Below the pieces are notes generated by a model, which saw only the letters and a program-made list of their open reading frames with translations, was not told where the DNA came from and searched no databases. From assembly GCA_964203275.1 (NCBI GenBank), contig CAXNMF010000005.1, forward strand, positions 1 through 64,000: DNA of 64,000 bases. The letters run 5' to 3'. Of this stretch, positions 1 through 10,132 are shown one piece after another. The stretch comes from Ga0077527 sp945862135 (GTDB lineage: Bacteria; Pseudomonadota; Gammaproteobacteria; Burkholderiales; SG8-41). The translations under genes and the position numbers were made by a program. Each line of letters begins with the position of its first letter. Position 1 is the first letter of the stretch.

Positions 1-424
1 ATTCGCGTACCACCTCGACATGGCCGTAGTGTGATGCCGGAATCAATGCGGTGCCGCCGTACTGGTTCAGCGTGTGCACATCGGCGCCGTGTTTGAGGGT
101 CAGGCGCAGCAGCTCGAGGTGACCGTAAACCGCAGCGACCATGAAGGCGGTGCGGCCCACGGTGTCACGAACATCGGGGCTGGCGCCGGCTTCCAGCAGA
201 ATGCGTGCGGCGTCGAGATGGTTGCCGTAGGCGGCCGCGACCAGCGCAGTACGGCCTGCGTCATCACGCGTCAGCAGTGACGCGCCTTCCTTCATCAGGC
301 GCTGTACCGCAGCAGCATCACCGCGGCTGGCGGCAGTAATCAGCGCCTGATCGCGTTCCGGCGATTGCGCCCAAGCCGAAGCGGCGCTCAGCAGCAGGGC
401 GATGAGCAGTGCGCGGCGCTTCAT
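1..424 (-). CDS. Exported ankyrin-repeat protein (3' part outside window)
   Basis: The reverse strand encodes a protein that begins at the ATG at 424 and runs off the left edge. It opens with a short basic N-terminus and a hydrophobic stretch ending in an A-W-A-Q type signal-peptidase site at about residue 20, so it is probably periplasmic. After that come ankyrin units, recognisable by A-G-R-T-A-L, L-L-E-A-G-A-S-P and V-G-R-T-A-F about 33 residues apart. Ankyrin repeats mediate protein binding; no catalytic domain is visible in the part present. The start codon overlaps the stop of the upstream uvrA-like gene as ATGA (421-424), so the two are probably co-transcribed and translationally coupled. 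The partner is unknown. Confidence 0.8.
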   Translation of the reverse strand, partial: MKRRALLIALLLSAASAWAQSPERDQALITAASRGDAAAVQRLMKEGASLLTRDDAGRTALVAAAYGNHLDAARILLEAGASPDVRDTVGRTAFMVAAVYGHLELLRLTLKHGADVHTLNQYGGTALIPASHYGHVEVVRE

Positions 425-3400
425 TTGCCGCGCTCCCGCAGGAACTCCCCGAGAATGCGCGCGGTGTGTGAGCGCGCAGCTTTTTTGACTACCTCCGCCG
501 GCGGTCCTTCGGCAACGATGCGTCCGCCGCCGTCGCCACCTTCGGGGCCGAGGTCGATGATCCAGTCGGCTTCGGCCATCACATCGAGGTTGTGTTCGAT
601 CACCACCACGGAATTGCCGGCGTTGACCAGCCGGTGCAGCACATGGATCAGTTTTTCGACATCGGCCATGTGCAGCCCGACCGTCGGTTCATCGAGCACG
701 TACAGCGTGTGGCGCTGCGCGCCGCGCGGCCCGGACGGGCGGCCGCGTCGTCGCTGCTGTTGCTGCGCACCTTGGCCAGTTCGGTAACCAGCTTGATGCG
801 CTGCGCTTCGCCGCCGGACAGCGTCGGGCTCTGCTGGCCCAGCGTCAGGTAACCGAGGCCGACATCCTGCAGCAGGCGCAGCGCGTGATGGATCTGCGGA
901 TGCGCGGCGAAGAAATCGACGGCTTCGTCGATGCTCAGCGCGAGGATGTCGCCGATGGATTTGTCCTTGAACTTCACCGACAGCGTTTCCGCATCAAAGC
1001 GCTGGCCGCCGCAGACGTCACAGGGGACCTTCACGTCGGGCAGGAAACTCATCTCGATTTTCTGCACGCCCTGGCCTTCGCAGGCTTCGCAGCGGCCGCC
1101 CTTGGTGTTGAAGGAAAAGCGGCTCGCGGTGTAACCGCGCATGCGTGCTTCCGGCGCTTCGGCGTAAAGGCGGCGGATGGTGTCCCAGAAACCGACATAG
1201 GTCGCCGGACAGGAACGCGGTGTTTTGCCGATGGGCGTCTGGTCGACTTCAAGCACACGGCCCACTGCATCCCATCCCGCGATCTCCTTGCAGCCTGTTG
1301 TTTTAATTGCTGATTTTGTCTTGTTGCTGACCAGGCGCACGAGATTGGCGTGCAGCACATCGCGCGCCAGCGTCGATTTGCCCGATCCCGAAACACCGGT
1401 GACCACCGTCAGCCGGCCCAGCGGCACCCGCGCCTGCACGCGCTGCAGGTTGTGCAAAGCGGCGTCGCGCACGAAGAGTGACGGTGTTTTGGCATCGACC
1501 TTGCGCGGCGGATACAGCGGATGCTGCAGCGGTTTTGCCAGCAGACGACCCGTCACCGATTGCGGATTGGCCTGCAGTTCGGCGGCGGTGCCGGCGGCGA
1601 CCACATAACCGCCCAGCCGTCCGGCGCCGGGGCCGAGATCGATTACATGATCGGCGCGGCGGATGGTGTCTTCATCGTGCTCGACCACGATCAGCGTGTT
1701 GCCCTTGGTCTGCAAGCTTGGCCAGCGTGTTGAGCAGGATCTGGTTGTCGCGCGGATGCAGACCGATGGTCGGTTCATCAAGGACGTAGCACGACGCCGC
1801 GCAGATTGGAGCCGAGCTGCGCGGCGAGCCGGATGCGCTGCGCCTCGCCGCCCGACAGCGTCGGCGCCGCGCGGTCGAGCGCTGAGATAACCGAGCCCGA
1901 CCTCTTCGAGAAAACTCGAGCCGGCTGCGGATCTCGGTGCACAGATGTCGCGCGCAATCGCCTGCTTCGCGGCCGCTCGAACGCAGACATCGGTGAATTC
2001 GCCGGCCAGTTTTGCCACGGGCAACGCGGCCAGTTCGGCGATCGACCGTTTGCGGTAACGCACCGCCAGTGCGGTCGGGTTCAGGCGTTTGCCGGTGCAG
2101 GTCGGGCAGGGCTCATCAACCTCCAGCCAGTTCAGCCACGAATCCAGTACATGTTCTTCGGTGCCGGTTTTTTCGCGTTCCTCGTCCCAGTCCACTTTTT
2201 CCAGTGACAGCCCGGTGCCGAAACAGGTCGGCGCACCAGCCGTGTTTGGAGTTGTACGAAAACATGCCGCGGATCCAGTTCCGGGAAACTCTTGTTGCAT
2301 GACGGGCAGGCGCGTTTGACTGAATACACGGTTTCGGTGAACTGAATGCGCTTGGCATCCTTTTTTGCCATCGCGTCGGCCAGCGTATCAAGGCCACCCA
2401 GCACATGCACCACGCCCTTGCCGTGCTCCAGTGCGGCAGCGAGACCGGCGCGCAGTGCGGCTTCGTTCTCCGGTTTGACGCGGATATCTGCGACCGGCAG
2501 TTCGATGCTGTGTTCCTGGAAGCGGTGCGAGGCGTGGCCAAGGCGAGGTCGGAATGAATTCGCCGTCGACCCGCAGATGGGTGTGGCCCTTGCTCGCGGC
2601 CCACTTCGCGAGGTCGGTGTAATAACCTTTGCGATTCACCACCAGCGGCGCGAGCAGGCCGATGCGGTCTTGTTGCGGCACTGCTTTCGATGATGCGCGA
2701 CGGTGATCTGGTCGATGCTCTGTGGCTCAATGCGCGACATCGCAGTCGGGGCAGTACTGCGTGCCCAGCTTGACGTAAAGCAGGCGCAGGAAATGGTAAA
2801 TCTCGGTCAGCGTTGCCACGGTGCTGCTTGCGGCCGCCGCGGCTGGTGCGCTGCTCGATGGCCACCGTCGGCGGGATGCCGTAGATCGCAGTCCACCTCC
2901 GGCCGCGCCGCAGGCTGCACGAACTGGCGCGCGTAGGCGTTCAATGATTCGAGGTAGCGGCGCTGGCCTTCGGCAAAGACGATGTCGAAGGCCAGCGTCG
3001 ATTTGCCGCTGCCCGACACGCCGGTGACCACGGTGAACTTGCCGCGCGGGATGTCGACGCTCGATGTTTTTCAGATTGTGTTCGCGCGCGTGGCTGTACG
3101 CTGAGTTCGAGTTGCCGTGCAGCGCAACGGCGTCGGCGGACCTTGGGCAATCGCCGGCGGCACGCCGAGGCGAGGCCGGCGGTAGTCGCGCAGTCGCACT
3201 TCGCGGTGTGGGAGGTCGGGTGCTGCGTCGACTTCGTCCGGCGTGCCGGTGCAGACGATCATGGCCGCCGGCATCGCCGCCTTCGGGTCCGAGATCGATG
3301 ATCCAGTCGGCAGGCGCGGATGACGTCGAGGTTGTGCTCGATGACACCATGATCGAATGCCCGGCTAGCAGCAGCTTGCGGAAAGCGCCGAGCAGCTGTG

Positions 3401-6129
3401 CGTACGTCGTCGAAATGCAGGCCGGTGGTCGGTTCGTCGAACAGAAACAGCTTGCCCGTTGCCGGCCCAGCGCATTGCGACCCGCCGCATTACGTCCCGT
3501 ATATGCGGCTTCGGCGAGGAAGCCCGCGAGTTTCAGCCGCTGAGCTTCGCCGCCGGACAGCGTCGGTACCGGCTGACCCAGTTTCAGGTAATCGAGGCCG
3601 ACGTCGACCAGCGGCTGCAGCGCGCGTGCGATATCGGGCGCGTAGTTGAAAAAAGCCAGCGCATCGGCCACCGTCAGTTCCGAGCACATCGGCAATCGAT
3701 TTTCCGCCGATGGTGATTTCCAGCACTTCGGCGCGGTAACGCCGGCCGTCGCAGTCCGGGCAGCGCAGGTAGACGTCGGAGAGGAACTGCATTTCGACAT
3801 GTTCGAAACCGTTGCCGCTGCAGGTCGGGCAGCGGCCGGTGCCGGAATTGAAGCTAAAGGTGCCTGCGGTATAGCCGCGCGACTGTGCCAGCGGCGCCGA
3901 CGAATAACGACTGCGGATGGTATCGAAGGCGCCGACATAACTCGCCGGATTCGAGCGTGTGGTGCGTCCGATCGACGACTGGTCGACCATCACCACATCG
4001 CTGATCTGATCGACGCCGTAAATACTATCGTGCTTGCCCGGGGCTTCCGTCGGCTGGCCCAGCGCCTTGCGCAGCGCCGCGTACAACACATCCTGCACAA
4101 GCGTGGATTTACCCGAACCTGAAACGCCGGTGATGCAGACCAGCCGGTCCAGCGGGAAATCGGCGTCGACCATTTTGAGGTTATGTTCGCTGGCGCCGCG
4201 GATGCGGATATGCGGTGACTTCGGCGCCGGTGCTTTGACCACGCGCGGTTGCGACGCATGCAGTTCACCGGCGAGATAACGCCCGGTGACCGAGGTCTTG
4301 CTGTCCATCAGCCGTCCCGGTGTATCAAAGGCAACGATTTCACCGCCTTTGGAGCCCGGCCCCGGGCCGATGTCGAGCAAACGGTCCGCGGCGAGCATCA
4401 CCTGCGGATCATGTTCGACCACGACCAGCGAATTACCCGCGTCGCGCAGCTTGTGCATGACGCTGATGACGCGGCCCATGTCGCGCGGATGCAAGCCGAT
4501 GGACGGTTCATCCAATACAAAAAGCGTATTCACCAGCGAAGTGCCCAGCGCCGTGGTCAGATTGATCCGCTGCACTTCGCCGCCGGAGAGGGTGCGTGAT
4601 TGACGGTCCAGCGTCAGATAGCCGAGGCCGACCTGGTTCAGGTAGGCGAGCCGCGTGCGGATTTCACCGAGCAGCATGTCGGTGGCTTCATCGAGCGGCG
4701 CCGGCAGCGTCAGCGCATCAAAAAGCGTTTTCGTGCGTTCGAGCGGCAGCAGCATCACGTCATGCACGGTCAGGCCGGGCAGTTTCTGCAGTTGCTCATC
4801 GCTGAATTGCACGCCATGCGGCTTGTAACGTGCGCGCCGGTGTTCACCCTGTCCCAGTGCGGCTTCGGTGTTTTCCGCGGAGCCGATGCGCCACAGCAGT
4901 GCATCGGTTTTCAGGCGCGCGCCGCCGCAGGTCGTGCATTCGGTATAGGCGCGGTACTTCGACAGCAGCACGCGCACATGCATCTTGTAAGACTTGGTTT
5001 CCAGCCACTTGAAGAAACGTGCAACGCCGTACCAGGTGCTCGGCCAGGACTTGCGCCAGCTTTCCCATTCCGGTTCGCCGTCGAGGACCCAACGCTTTTC
5101 TTTCGCCGACAGTTCGCGCCAGGGTTTGTCGACCGGAATGCCGCGCAGCCGCGCGTATTTCATCAGATCGTCCTGGCATTCCTTGTTCGACGGTGTTTGC
5201 CACGGTTTCACCGCGCCATCGCGCAGCGATTTGGATTCATCCGGCACCACCAGCCCGAAATCGAGCCCGATCACCCGGCCGAAACCGCGGCAGGTGTCGC
5301 AGGCGCCCATCGGCGAATTGAAGGAGAACAGGCTCGGATTCGGTTCGGCGTAGTGGATATCGCATTCAGCGCAATGCAAATCGGTGGAATATTTCCACAC
5401 CGTGCCGCTGCTGGCATTGGCGTCATCGGCGGCGAGCACATGCACATTGATGCGGCCCTGGCCGACTTTGATTGCGGCTTCCAGTGCCTCAACGACACGG
5501 CCGCGTTCGGCATTGCCCATGCGCAGCCGGTCCTGCACCACTTCAAAACCGTTTTTGTCTTCACTGAGAAAGCGCGTGTAACCCTGGGCGCCGAGCAGCG
5601 CCTTCACTTCATCTGCCTTGAAGTTGGCGGGCACCGGCACCGGAAAGGCAATCGCCAGCCGCGGATCACCATCGGCTTTTGCGCGGGCCTGCAATGCATC
5701 GAATATGGATTGCGGCGTGTCCTGCGTCACCTTCGCACCGCAGCCTTTGCAGTGCAGATGCGCCGCGCGCGCGAACAGCAGTTTCAGATGATCGTTGAGC
5801 TCCGTCATCGTGCCCACGGTCGAGCGCGAGGTACGCACCGGATTGACCTGATCGATGGCGATAGCCGGCGGGATGCCGTCGATGGAATCGACCTGCGGCC
5901 GGTCCTGGCGGTCGAGGAACTGCCGCGCATAGGGCGAGAAGGTTTCGACGTAACGGCGCTGGCCTTCGGCATACAGCGTGTCGAATACCAGCGACGATTT
6001 GCCGCTGCCGGAAACACCGGTGACCACCACCAGTTCGTTCAGCGGTACATCCAGAGACAGATTTTTAAGGTTGTTCTGGCGTGCGCCGCGGATGGCGATG
6101 TGGTCGCGGTCGTGTTCGGGAATATCCAT
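421..6129 (-). pseudogene. uvrA: Double-length UvrA excinuclease ATPase, 3' half broken by many small insertions
   Basis: UvrA is the damage-recognition ATPase of nucleotide excision repair. This locus would encode about 1900 residues, twice the normal length. It holds four Walker A motifs (G-V-S-G-S-G-K-S, the first near residue 38) and four L-S-G-G-E signatures, plus paired CxxC zinc motifs, so it is two UvrA units in tandem. From 6129 down to about 3690 the frame is clean. From about 3690 to 700 it shifts many times; at every break I inspected, removing one to three extra bases restores the family sequence, for example near 3690, 3440, 3385, 3055, 2885, 2835, 1880, 1795 and 1715. The last segment, 699-421, is intact and ends at the TGA that overlaps the ankyrin gene. 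Either the gene is decaying or this stretch of assembly is uncorrected. Function assignment is secure; integrity is not. Confidence 0.9.
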
Positions 6130-6300
6130 GCGTGCAATCGGTGATCGCGGGTGAAGCTGCGAGACTGTTGGGGAAGGCGTCCGCCGTGGAAGCTGCAGGC
6201 GAATCGCAAAATCATATTTTGATTCTACCGGCTTTGGATGTGGGCGAGCCCCCGAGTCCGGTTCATGTCCATGACACCGGCAAGGGGTTGCGGGGACAGG

Positions 6301-7287
6301 CTATTTTTTTTGCGGCTCGCCCGTTGGTGCGAACTCGATATTGCCGCCATCGCTGATTTTATTGGTGAAATCCAACCCGCTTCCGCCGCGGCGGACGATG
6401 GTGCCGCGGTGGCCGAGCAGAATTTGCCCGGCATCGTCGAGGTTGCCGATGGCGGCGAAGCTGCCGCCAGATTCGATAAAACGACAGGCCGCTTCGACTT
6501 TCGGCCGCATCGAACTTGCGGCAAAAGTGATTTTGCGCAGTTCGACCGGTGTCGTTTCAACGATGGGTTTGGCGCCTTTAGCGCCCCAGTTTTCGTAAAC
6601 CGCCTCGACATCCGTCAGCAGCAGCAGCGCATCGGCCTTGAGTTGATGCGCCAGAAGTGAGGCCGACAGATCCTTGTCGATCACTGCATCGACGCCACGC
6701 ATACCGCCTTTGGGCTGTGCGGCGACCGGGATGCCGCCACCACCTGCGCAAACCACCAATACACCGGCATCGGAAAGCAGTTTGATTGCCGGAAGTTCCA
6801 GAATGCGCAGCGGTTCCGGTGATGCCACCATGCGCCGCCATTTCGCACCGTCCGGATTGATGGTCCAGCCGTGCGCATTGGCCAGCCGGTCGGCCGTCGC
6901 TTCATCCATTGGCGGCCCGATAGGTTTCGACGGGCGGCGGAATGCCGGATCGGTACGGTGGACTTCGACTTGCGTCAGCACGGTGACCACATGCTTGCCG
7001 GGAAGCTGGTTGCGCAGTTCCTGTTCAATCAGATAACCGATCAGGCCATCCGATTCGGCGCCAAGCATGTCGAGTGGATAGGGTTTGGGGCCCGCGTAGG
7101 CGTCGGACTGCATCGCCAGCATGGCCACCTGTGGCCCGCTGCCGTGCGTCACGATAACGCTGTGCGTGCGCGCAATCGCCGCGATGGAACCCGCGGCCCG
7201 CGCGATGTTCTGACGCTGTACCTCCGCATCCAGTGGTTCGCCGCGCCGTGCCAGCGCAGTGCCGCCCAGGGCAACAACAACTTTCAT
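6301..7287 (-). CDS. arcC: Carbamate kinase
   Basis: Carbamate kinase transfers phosphate between carbamoyl phosphate and ADP, usually to make ATP in the arginine deiminase or purine/allantoin routes. The 328-residue product belongs to the amino-acid-kinase fold: V-A-L-G-G at the N-terminus, T-H-G-S-G-P-Q near residue 50, C-A-G-G-G-G-I-P near residue 180, V-I-D-K-D near residue 200 and S-M-R-P-K-V-E-A near residue 260. The second residue of the usual GGNAL motif is Thr here. I chose the ATG at 7287 because the family sequence begins there and GGAG lies just upstream; a longer frame to 7353 adds residues with no family match. The C-terminus extends slightly beyond typical members. No arginine deiminase genes are adjacent. 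Confidence 0.9.
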   Translation of the reverse strand: MKVVVALGGTALARRGEPLDAEVQRQNIARAAGSIAAIARTHSVIVTHGSGPQVAMLAMQSDAYAGPKPYPLDMLGAESDGLIGYLIEQELRNQLPGKHVVTVLTQVEVHRTDPAFRRPSKPIGPPMDEATADRLANAHGWTINPDGAKWRRMVASPEPLRILELPAIKLLSDAGVLVVCAGGGGIPVAAQPKGGMRGVDAVIDKDLSASLLAHQLKADALLLLTDVEAVYENWGAKGAKPIVETTPVELRKITFAASSMRPKVEAACRFIESGGSFAAIGNLDDAGQILLGHRGTIVRRGGSGLDFTNKISDGGNIEFAPTGEPQKK

Positions 7288-7447
7288 CCAGCAATCTCCA
7301 TAGTTCCGGAAAACCCGCATCTTAACCATGCCTGTGAAATTGATGGTACTCAAGCTGCTGGCGGCGGATTTGTCTTAAATCAACGTACGGCGTGCGCCGT
7401 TCGGTGAGCTTGATGCTGAGTTAAGATGCGTGCGGGGAGGAATTGCG

Positions 7448-8482
7448 ATGAAAGCAATGGTGTTGAAAGGGAAAAACCAGCCGCTGGTGCTGGAAACCGT
7501 GCCGGATCCGGTGCCGGGCCCCGGAGAAGCCGTTGCCCGCGTGTTGTCCTGCGGCGCGGGCCTGACCATCCACCACGTACGCGCCGGGCGCGTACCGGTG
7601 CAGTACCCGCGAATTCTCGGCCATGAAATCACCGCTGAAATTGTTGCCACCGGTGCCGGCGTTACGCGGCTCAAGGCCGGCGACGCAGTGACCGCCTATT
7701 TCTACCTGACCTGCGGCCATTGTTACTGGTGTCGCATCAACCGCGAAACGCTGTGCGAGAACTTCGGCGGTTATGTGGGACGCGAATGCGACGGCGGGTA
7801 TGCCGATTACATCAAACTGCCCGCGGAAAACTTTATCCCCTTGCCCGAAGGCATGGATTACAAAAAACACGCCGCTGAAATCGGTGTCATCTGCGACGCG
7901 ATTGCGACACCGCTGAAGGTCACGCGCAAGGCAAGGGTGATGCCCACCGATACCGTCGCCGTGATCGGCGCCGGCGGCGGACTCGGCGTGCACATGCTGA
8001 TGGTGTCGCGCTGGGCACATGCGCGAAAAGTCATTGCGGTGGACACCAAGGCTTCCAAATTCGAGTCCTGCGTGAAATGCGGCGCGGATGCGACTGTCGA
8101 TGCCAGCGACGGCAAGGTCAGCGAGCAGCTGATAGAAATGACCGGCGGCAAGGGTGTGGACGTGGTCTTCGATTTTGTCTGCACCAAACAGAGCATCGAA
8201 TCCGCCATCGGCGGCCTCAACGTCGGCGGACGGCTGGTGCTGTTGGCGGGCAACAGCGTGCGTTTTGATGCCGACGGTCCCTCGATCATGCGCAAGGAAA
8301 TCGAAGTCATGGGCAGCCGTTACGCGACCAGACAGGAAGTGATTGAATCACTGGAACTGGTCGCGCGCGGTGACCTGTGGCCGCTGGTCACCGAAAAAGT
8401 GCCGATGGCGGAAGCAGAAGCTCTGCACCAGCGGCTGGAAACCGGCTCCGTTACCGGACGCGCGGCACTGATCATGGGCTGA
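7448..8482 (+). CDS. Zinc-dependent medium-chain dehydrogenase (MDR)
   Basis: A 344-residue NAD(P)-dependent alcohol dehydrogenase of the zinc MDR superfamily. Visible are the catalytic zinc region (S-C-G-A-G, then I-L-G-H-E), the structural-zinc cluster of four cysteines (C-G-H-C-Y-W-C then C about eight residues later), and the Rossmann glycine motif G-A-G-G-G-L-G. The start at 7448 follows a strong GGGAGGA site; the six codons upstream in the longer frame are not needed. A 15-bp gap separates it from the SRPBCC gene, so they are probably co-transcribed. The substrate cannot be read from sequence; it resembles dehydrogenases of CoA-ester or aromatic pathways as much as simple alcohol dehydrogenases. 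Confidence 0.88.
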   Translation: MKAMVLKGKNQPLVLETVPDPVPGPGEAVARVLSCGAGLTIHHVRAGRVPVQYPRILGHEITAEIVATGAGVTRLKAGDAVTAYFYLTCGHCYWCRINRETLCENFGGYVGRECDGGYADYIKLPAENFIPLPEGMDYKKHAAEIGVICDAIATPLKVTRKARVMPTDTVAVIGAGGGLGVHMLMVSRWAHARKVIAVDTKASKFESCVKCGADATVDASDGKVSEQLIEMTGGKGVDVVFDFVCTKQSIESAIGGLNVGGRLVLLAGNSVRFDADGPSIMRKEIEVMGSRYATRQEVIESLELVARGDLWPLVTEKVPMAEAEALHQRLETGSVTGRAALIMG

Positions 8483-8497
8483 AACGGGAGGGTTGTT

Positions 8498-9025
8498 ATG
8501 GGTATCACCGTTCTATTGATCGTTGCCGGCCTGATCGCGGCGTTGCTGGTGTATGCGTCCACGCGGCAGGACCGGTTCAGCGTGCAGCGGCAAATCAGCA
8601 TCGGCGCACCTCCGGAAAATATTTTTCCCTTGATCAACGAATTCCAGCAATGGGGGCACTGGTCGCCGTGGGCGACCATAGACCCGGCCATGCAGCAGTC
8701 ATTCAGCGGCCCGTCACGCGGAGAGGGTGCGATCTACGAATGGTCCGGCAACAACAAGGTCGGTTCCGGCCGCATGGAAATCATCGAATCCGTGCCGTCA
8801 TCGCTGGTTCGTATCCGGCTCGATTTCACACGGCCCTTTGAAGCACACAATATTTCCGAATTCGCACTTACGCCCGATGACAAGGCAACCACCGTGACAT
8901 GGACGATGTCCGGACCTGCGAATTTTGTGTCCAAGCTGATGAGTGTGTTTGTCAGCATGGACCGGATGGTCGGCAAGGACTTTGAACGCGGATTGTCAGG
9001 CCTGAAGGCAGCCGCTTTGCGCTGA
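8498..9025 (+). CDS. SRPBCC-family protein with N-terminal membrane anchor
   Basis: The 175-residue product starts with one hydrophobic helix (residues 3-20), followed by a START-like (SRPBCC, polyketide-cyclase type) domain: an I-S-I-G-A-P-P-E-N-I-F segment, then W-G-H-W-S-P-W near residue 50, and a C-terminal helix. Such domains bind hydrophobic ligands; the W-S-P-W segment is common in small membrane-anchored members. A GGGAGG site precedes the ATG. It lies 15 bp after the MDR dehydrogenase gene, which suggests one transcript. Ligand and role are unknown. Confidence 0.8.
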   Translation: MGITVLLIVAGLIAALLVYASTRQDRFSVQRQISIGAPPENIFPLINEFQQWGHWSPWATIDPAMQQSFSGPSRGEGAIYEWSGNNKVGSGRMEIIESVPSSLVRIRLDFTRPFEAHNISEFALTPDDKATTVTWTMSGPANFVSKLMSVFVSMDRMVGKDFERGLSGLKAAALR

Positions 9026-9095
9026 ACGGCGATCCCTGCCCACGATATGCACTGTGGGTGCTATGCGGCAGATGACAGGACTATAATTTTCCCCC

Positions 9096-9118
9096 GCGGG
9101 CCGCCTCATGCGGCCCGC
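9096..9118. terminator. GC-rich hairpin, possible terminator
   Basis: A perfect 9-bp stem (GCGGGCCGC with GCGGCCCGC) around a five-base loop lies between the SRPBCC gene and the tctC-type gene. A T-rich but broken tract follows on the + strand. It probably ends the 7448-9025 transcript, although without a clean T-run it could also be a processing or attenuation structure. Confidence 0.45.
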
Positions 9119-9149
9119 CCTTATTTGCGCATCGAAGAAAGGTTTCTGC

Positions 9150-10115
9150 ATGTTTTCATTCCGTTCCCTTACGGCCCTGCTCGGCGCGACGTTGTCGTTC
9201 GCCGCCGCAGCTCAAGGTTATCCTGACAAAACCGTGCGCGTGATCGTGCCGTTCCCGGCGGGCGGCGCTGCCGATATTGTCGCGCGCCATGTCACTACGC
9301 GGCTGTCCGTCGTCATCGGCCAGCAGATCGTTGTGGATAACCGCGGTGGCGCTGGCGGCATCATTGGTGGTGAGATTGCCGCGCGTGCACCGGCCGACGG
9401 CTATAACCTGCTGTTTGCCTCGTCGAGCGTGCTGTCGATCAACCCGCACCTTGGTGCCAAGGCGCCGTACGATGTGCTGAAAAGTTTTACGCCCATCGTC
9501 AAGATCGGCGATGCGCCGAATGTCCTGACCGTGCATCCCTCGGTCCCGGCAAAAACCGTCAAGGAGCTGATTGCCATTGCCAAGGCCAAGCCGGATGCTC
9601 TCGCCTATGCCTCCAACGGCGCGGGCACGCTGAGCCACCTCACCGGTGAACTGTTTTCACAACGCGCCGGTGTGAAAATGTTGCATGTGCCGTACAAGGG
9701 TGCGGCGCCGGCCACCATCGACACTGTTGCAGGCAATGTCTCGGTGCTGTTTGCCGCCTATCCCAGCGTATCCGCCCAAGTGCGCGCCGGTCGATTGAAA
9801 GCGCTGGCAGTGACCAGCAGCAAACGCCTCGCAGTCGCCCCTGAGTTGCCCACCGTGGCGGAAGCGGCGCTGAAGGGTTTTGAGTCCAGTCAGTGGTGGG
9901 GACTTTACGGTCCTGCGGGATTGCCTGCGGCAATGGTGGAGCGGATGAATGCCGCCGCCAACAAGGTGCTGGCGACGGATGACATCAAAAAAGCGCTGGC
10001 CCTCGACGGTGCGGAACCGGCTGGCGGCACGCCCGCTGCACTGGCGGCGTACCACAAGGCCGATTACGAAAAATGGGGCAAGGTCATCACCACGGCCAAC
10101 ATCAAAGCGAACTGA
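9150..10115 (+). CDS. Bug/TctC-family periplasmic solute receptor
   Basis: A 321-residue tripartite-tricarboxylate-transporter receptor. It has a signal peptide (residues 1-21, cleaved after A-A-A-A-Q or nearby), the family opening Y-P-D-K-T-V-R-V-I-V-P-F-P-A-G-G, the D-N-R-G-G-A-G-G loop near residue 70 and V-P-Y-K-G near residue 180. Such proteins bind carboxylates in the periplasm and are greatly expanded in Burkholderiales, often without linked TctAB membrane genes, as here. The ATG at 9150 is preceded by AAGAAAGG and begins the signal peptide; the longer frame from 9108 would add an unlikely leader. The MmgE/PrpD gene follows after 17 bp, so the ligand may be a substrate for the enzymes at 10133-12367. 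Confidence 0.9.
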   Translation: MFSFRSLTALLGATLSFAAAAQGYPDKTVRVIVPFPAGGAADIVARHVTTRLSVVIGQQIVVDNRGGAGGIIGGEIAARAPADGYNLLFASSSVLSINPHLGAKAPYDVLKSFTPIVKIGDAPNVLTVHPSVPAKTVKELIAIAKAKPDALAYASNGAGTLSHLTGELFSQRAGVKMLHVPYKGAAPATIDTVAGNVSVLFAAYPSVSAQVRAGRLKALAVTSSKRLAVAPELPTVAEAALKGFESSQWWGLYGPAGLPAAMVERMNAAANKVLATDDIKKALALDGAEPAGGTPAALAAYHKADYEKWGKVITTANIKAN

Positions 10116-10132
10116 ACCCGGGTTATCACAAC

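Noticed and set aside
4600..6144. 514-codon open frame on the + strand
   Set aside because: It is antisense to the clean N-terminal part of uvrA; long antisense frames are usual in this GC-rich, codon-biased DNA, and its sequence has no domain.
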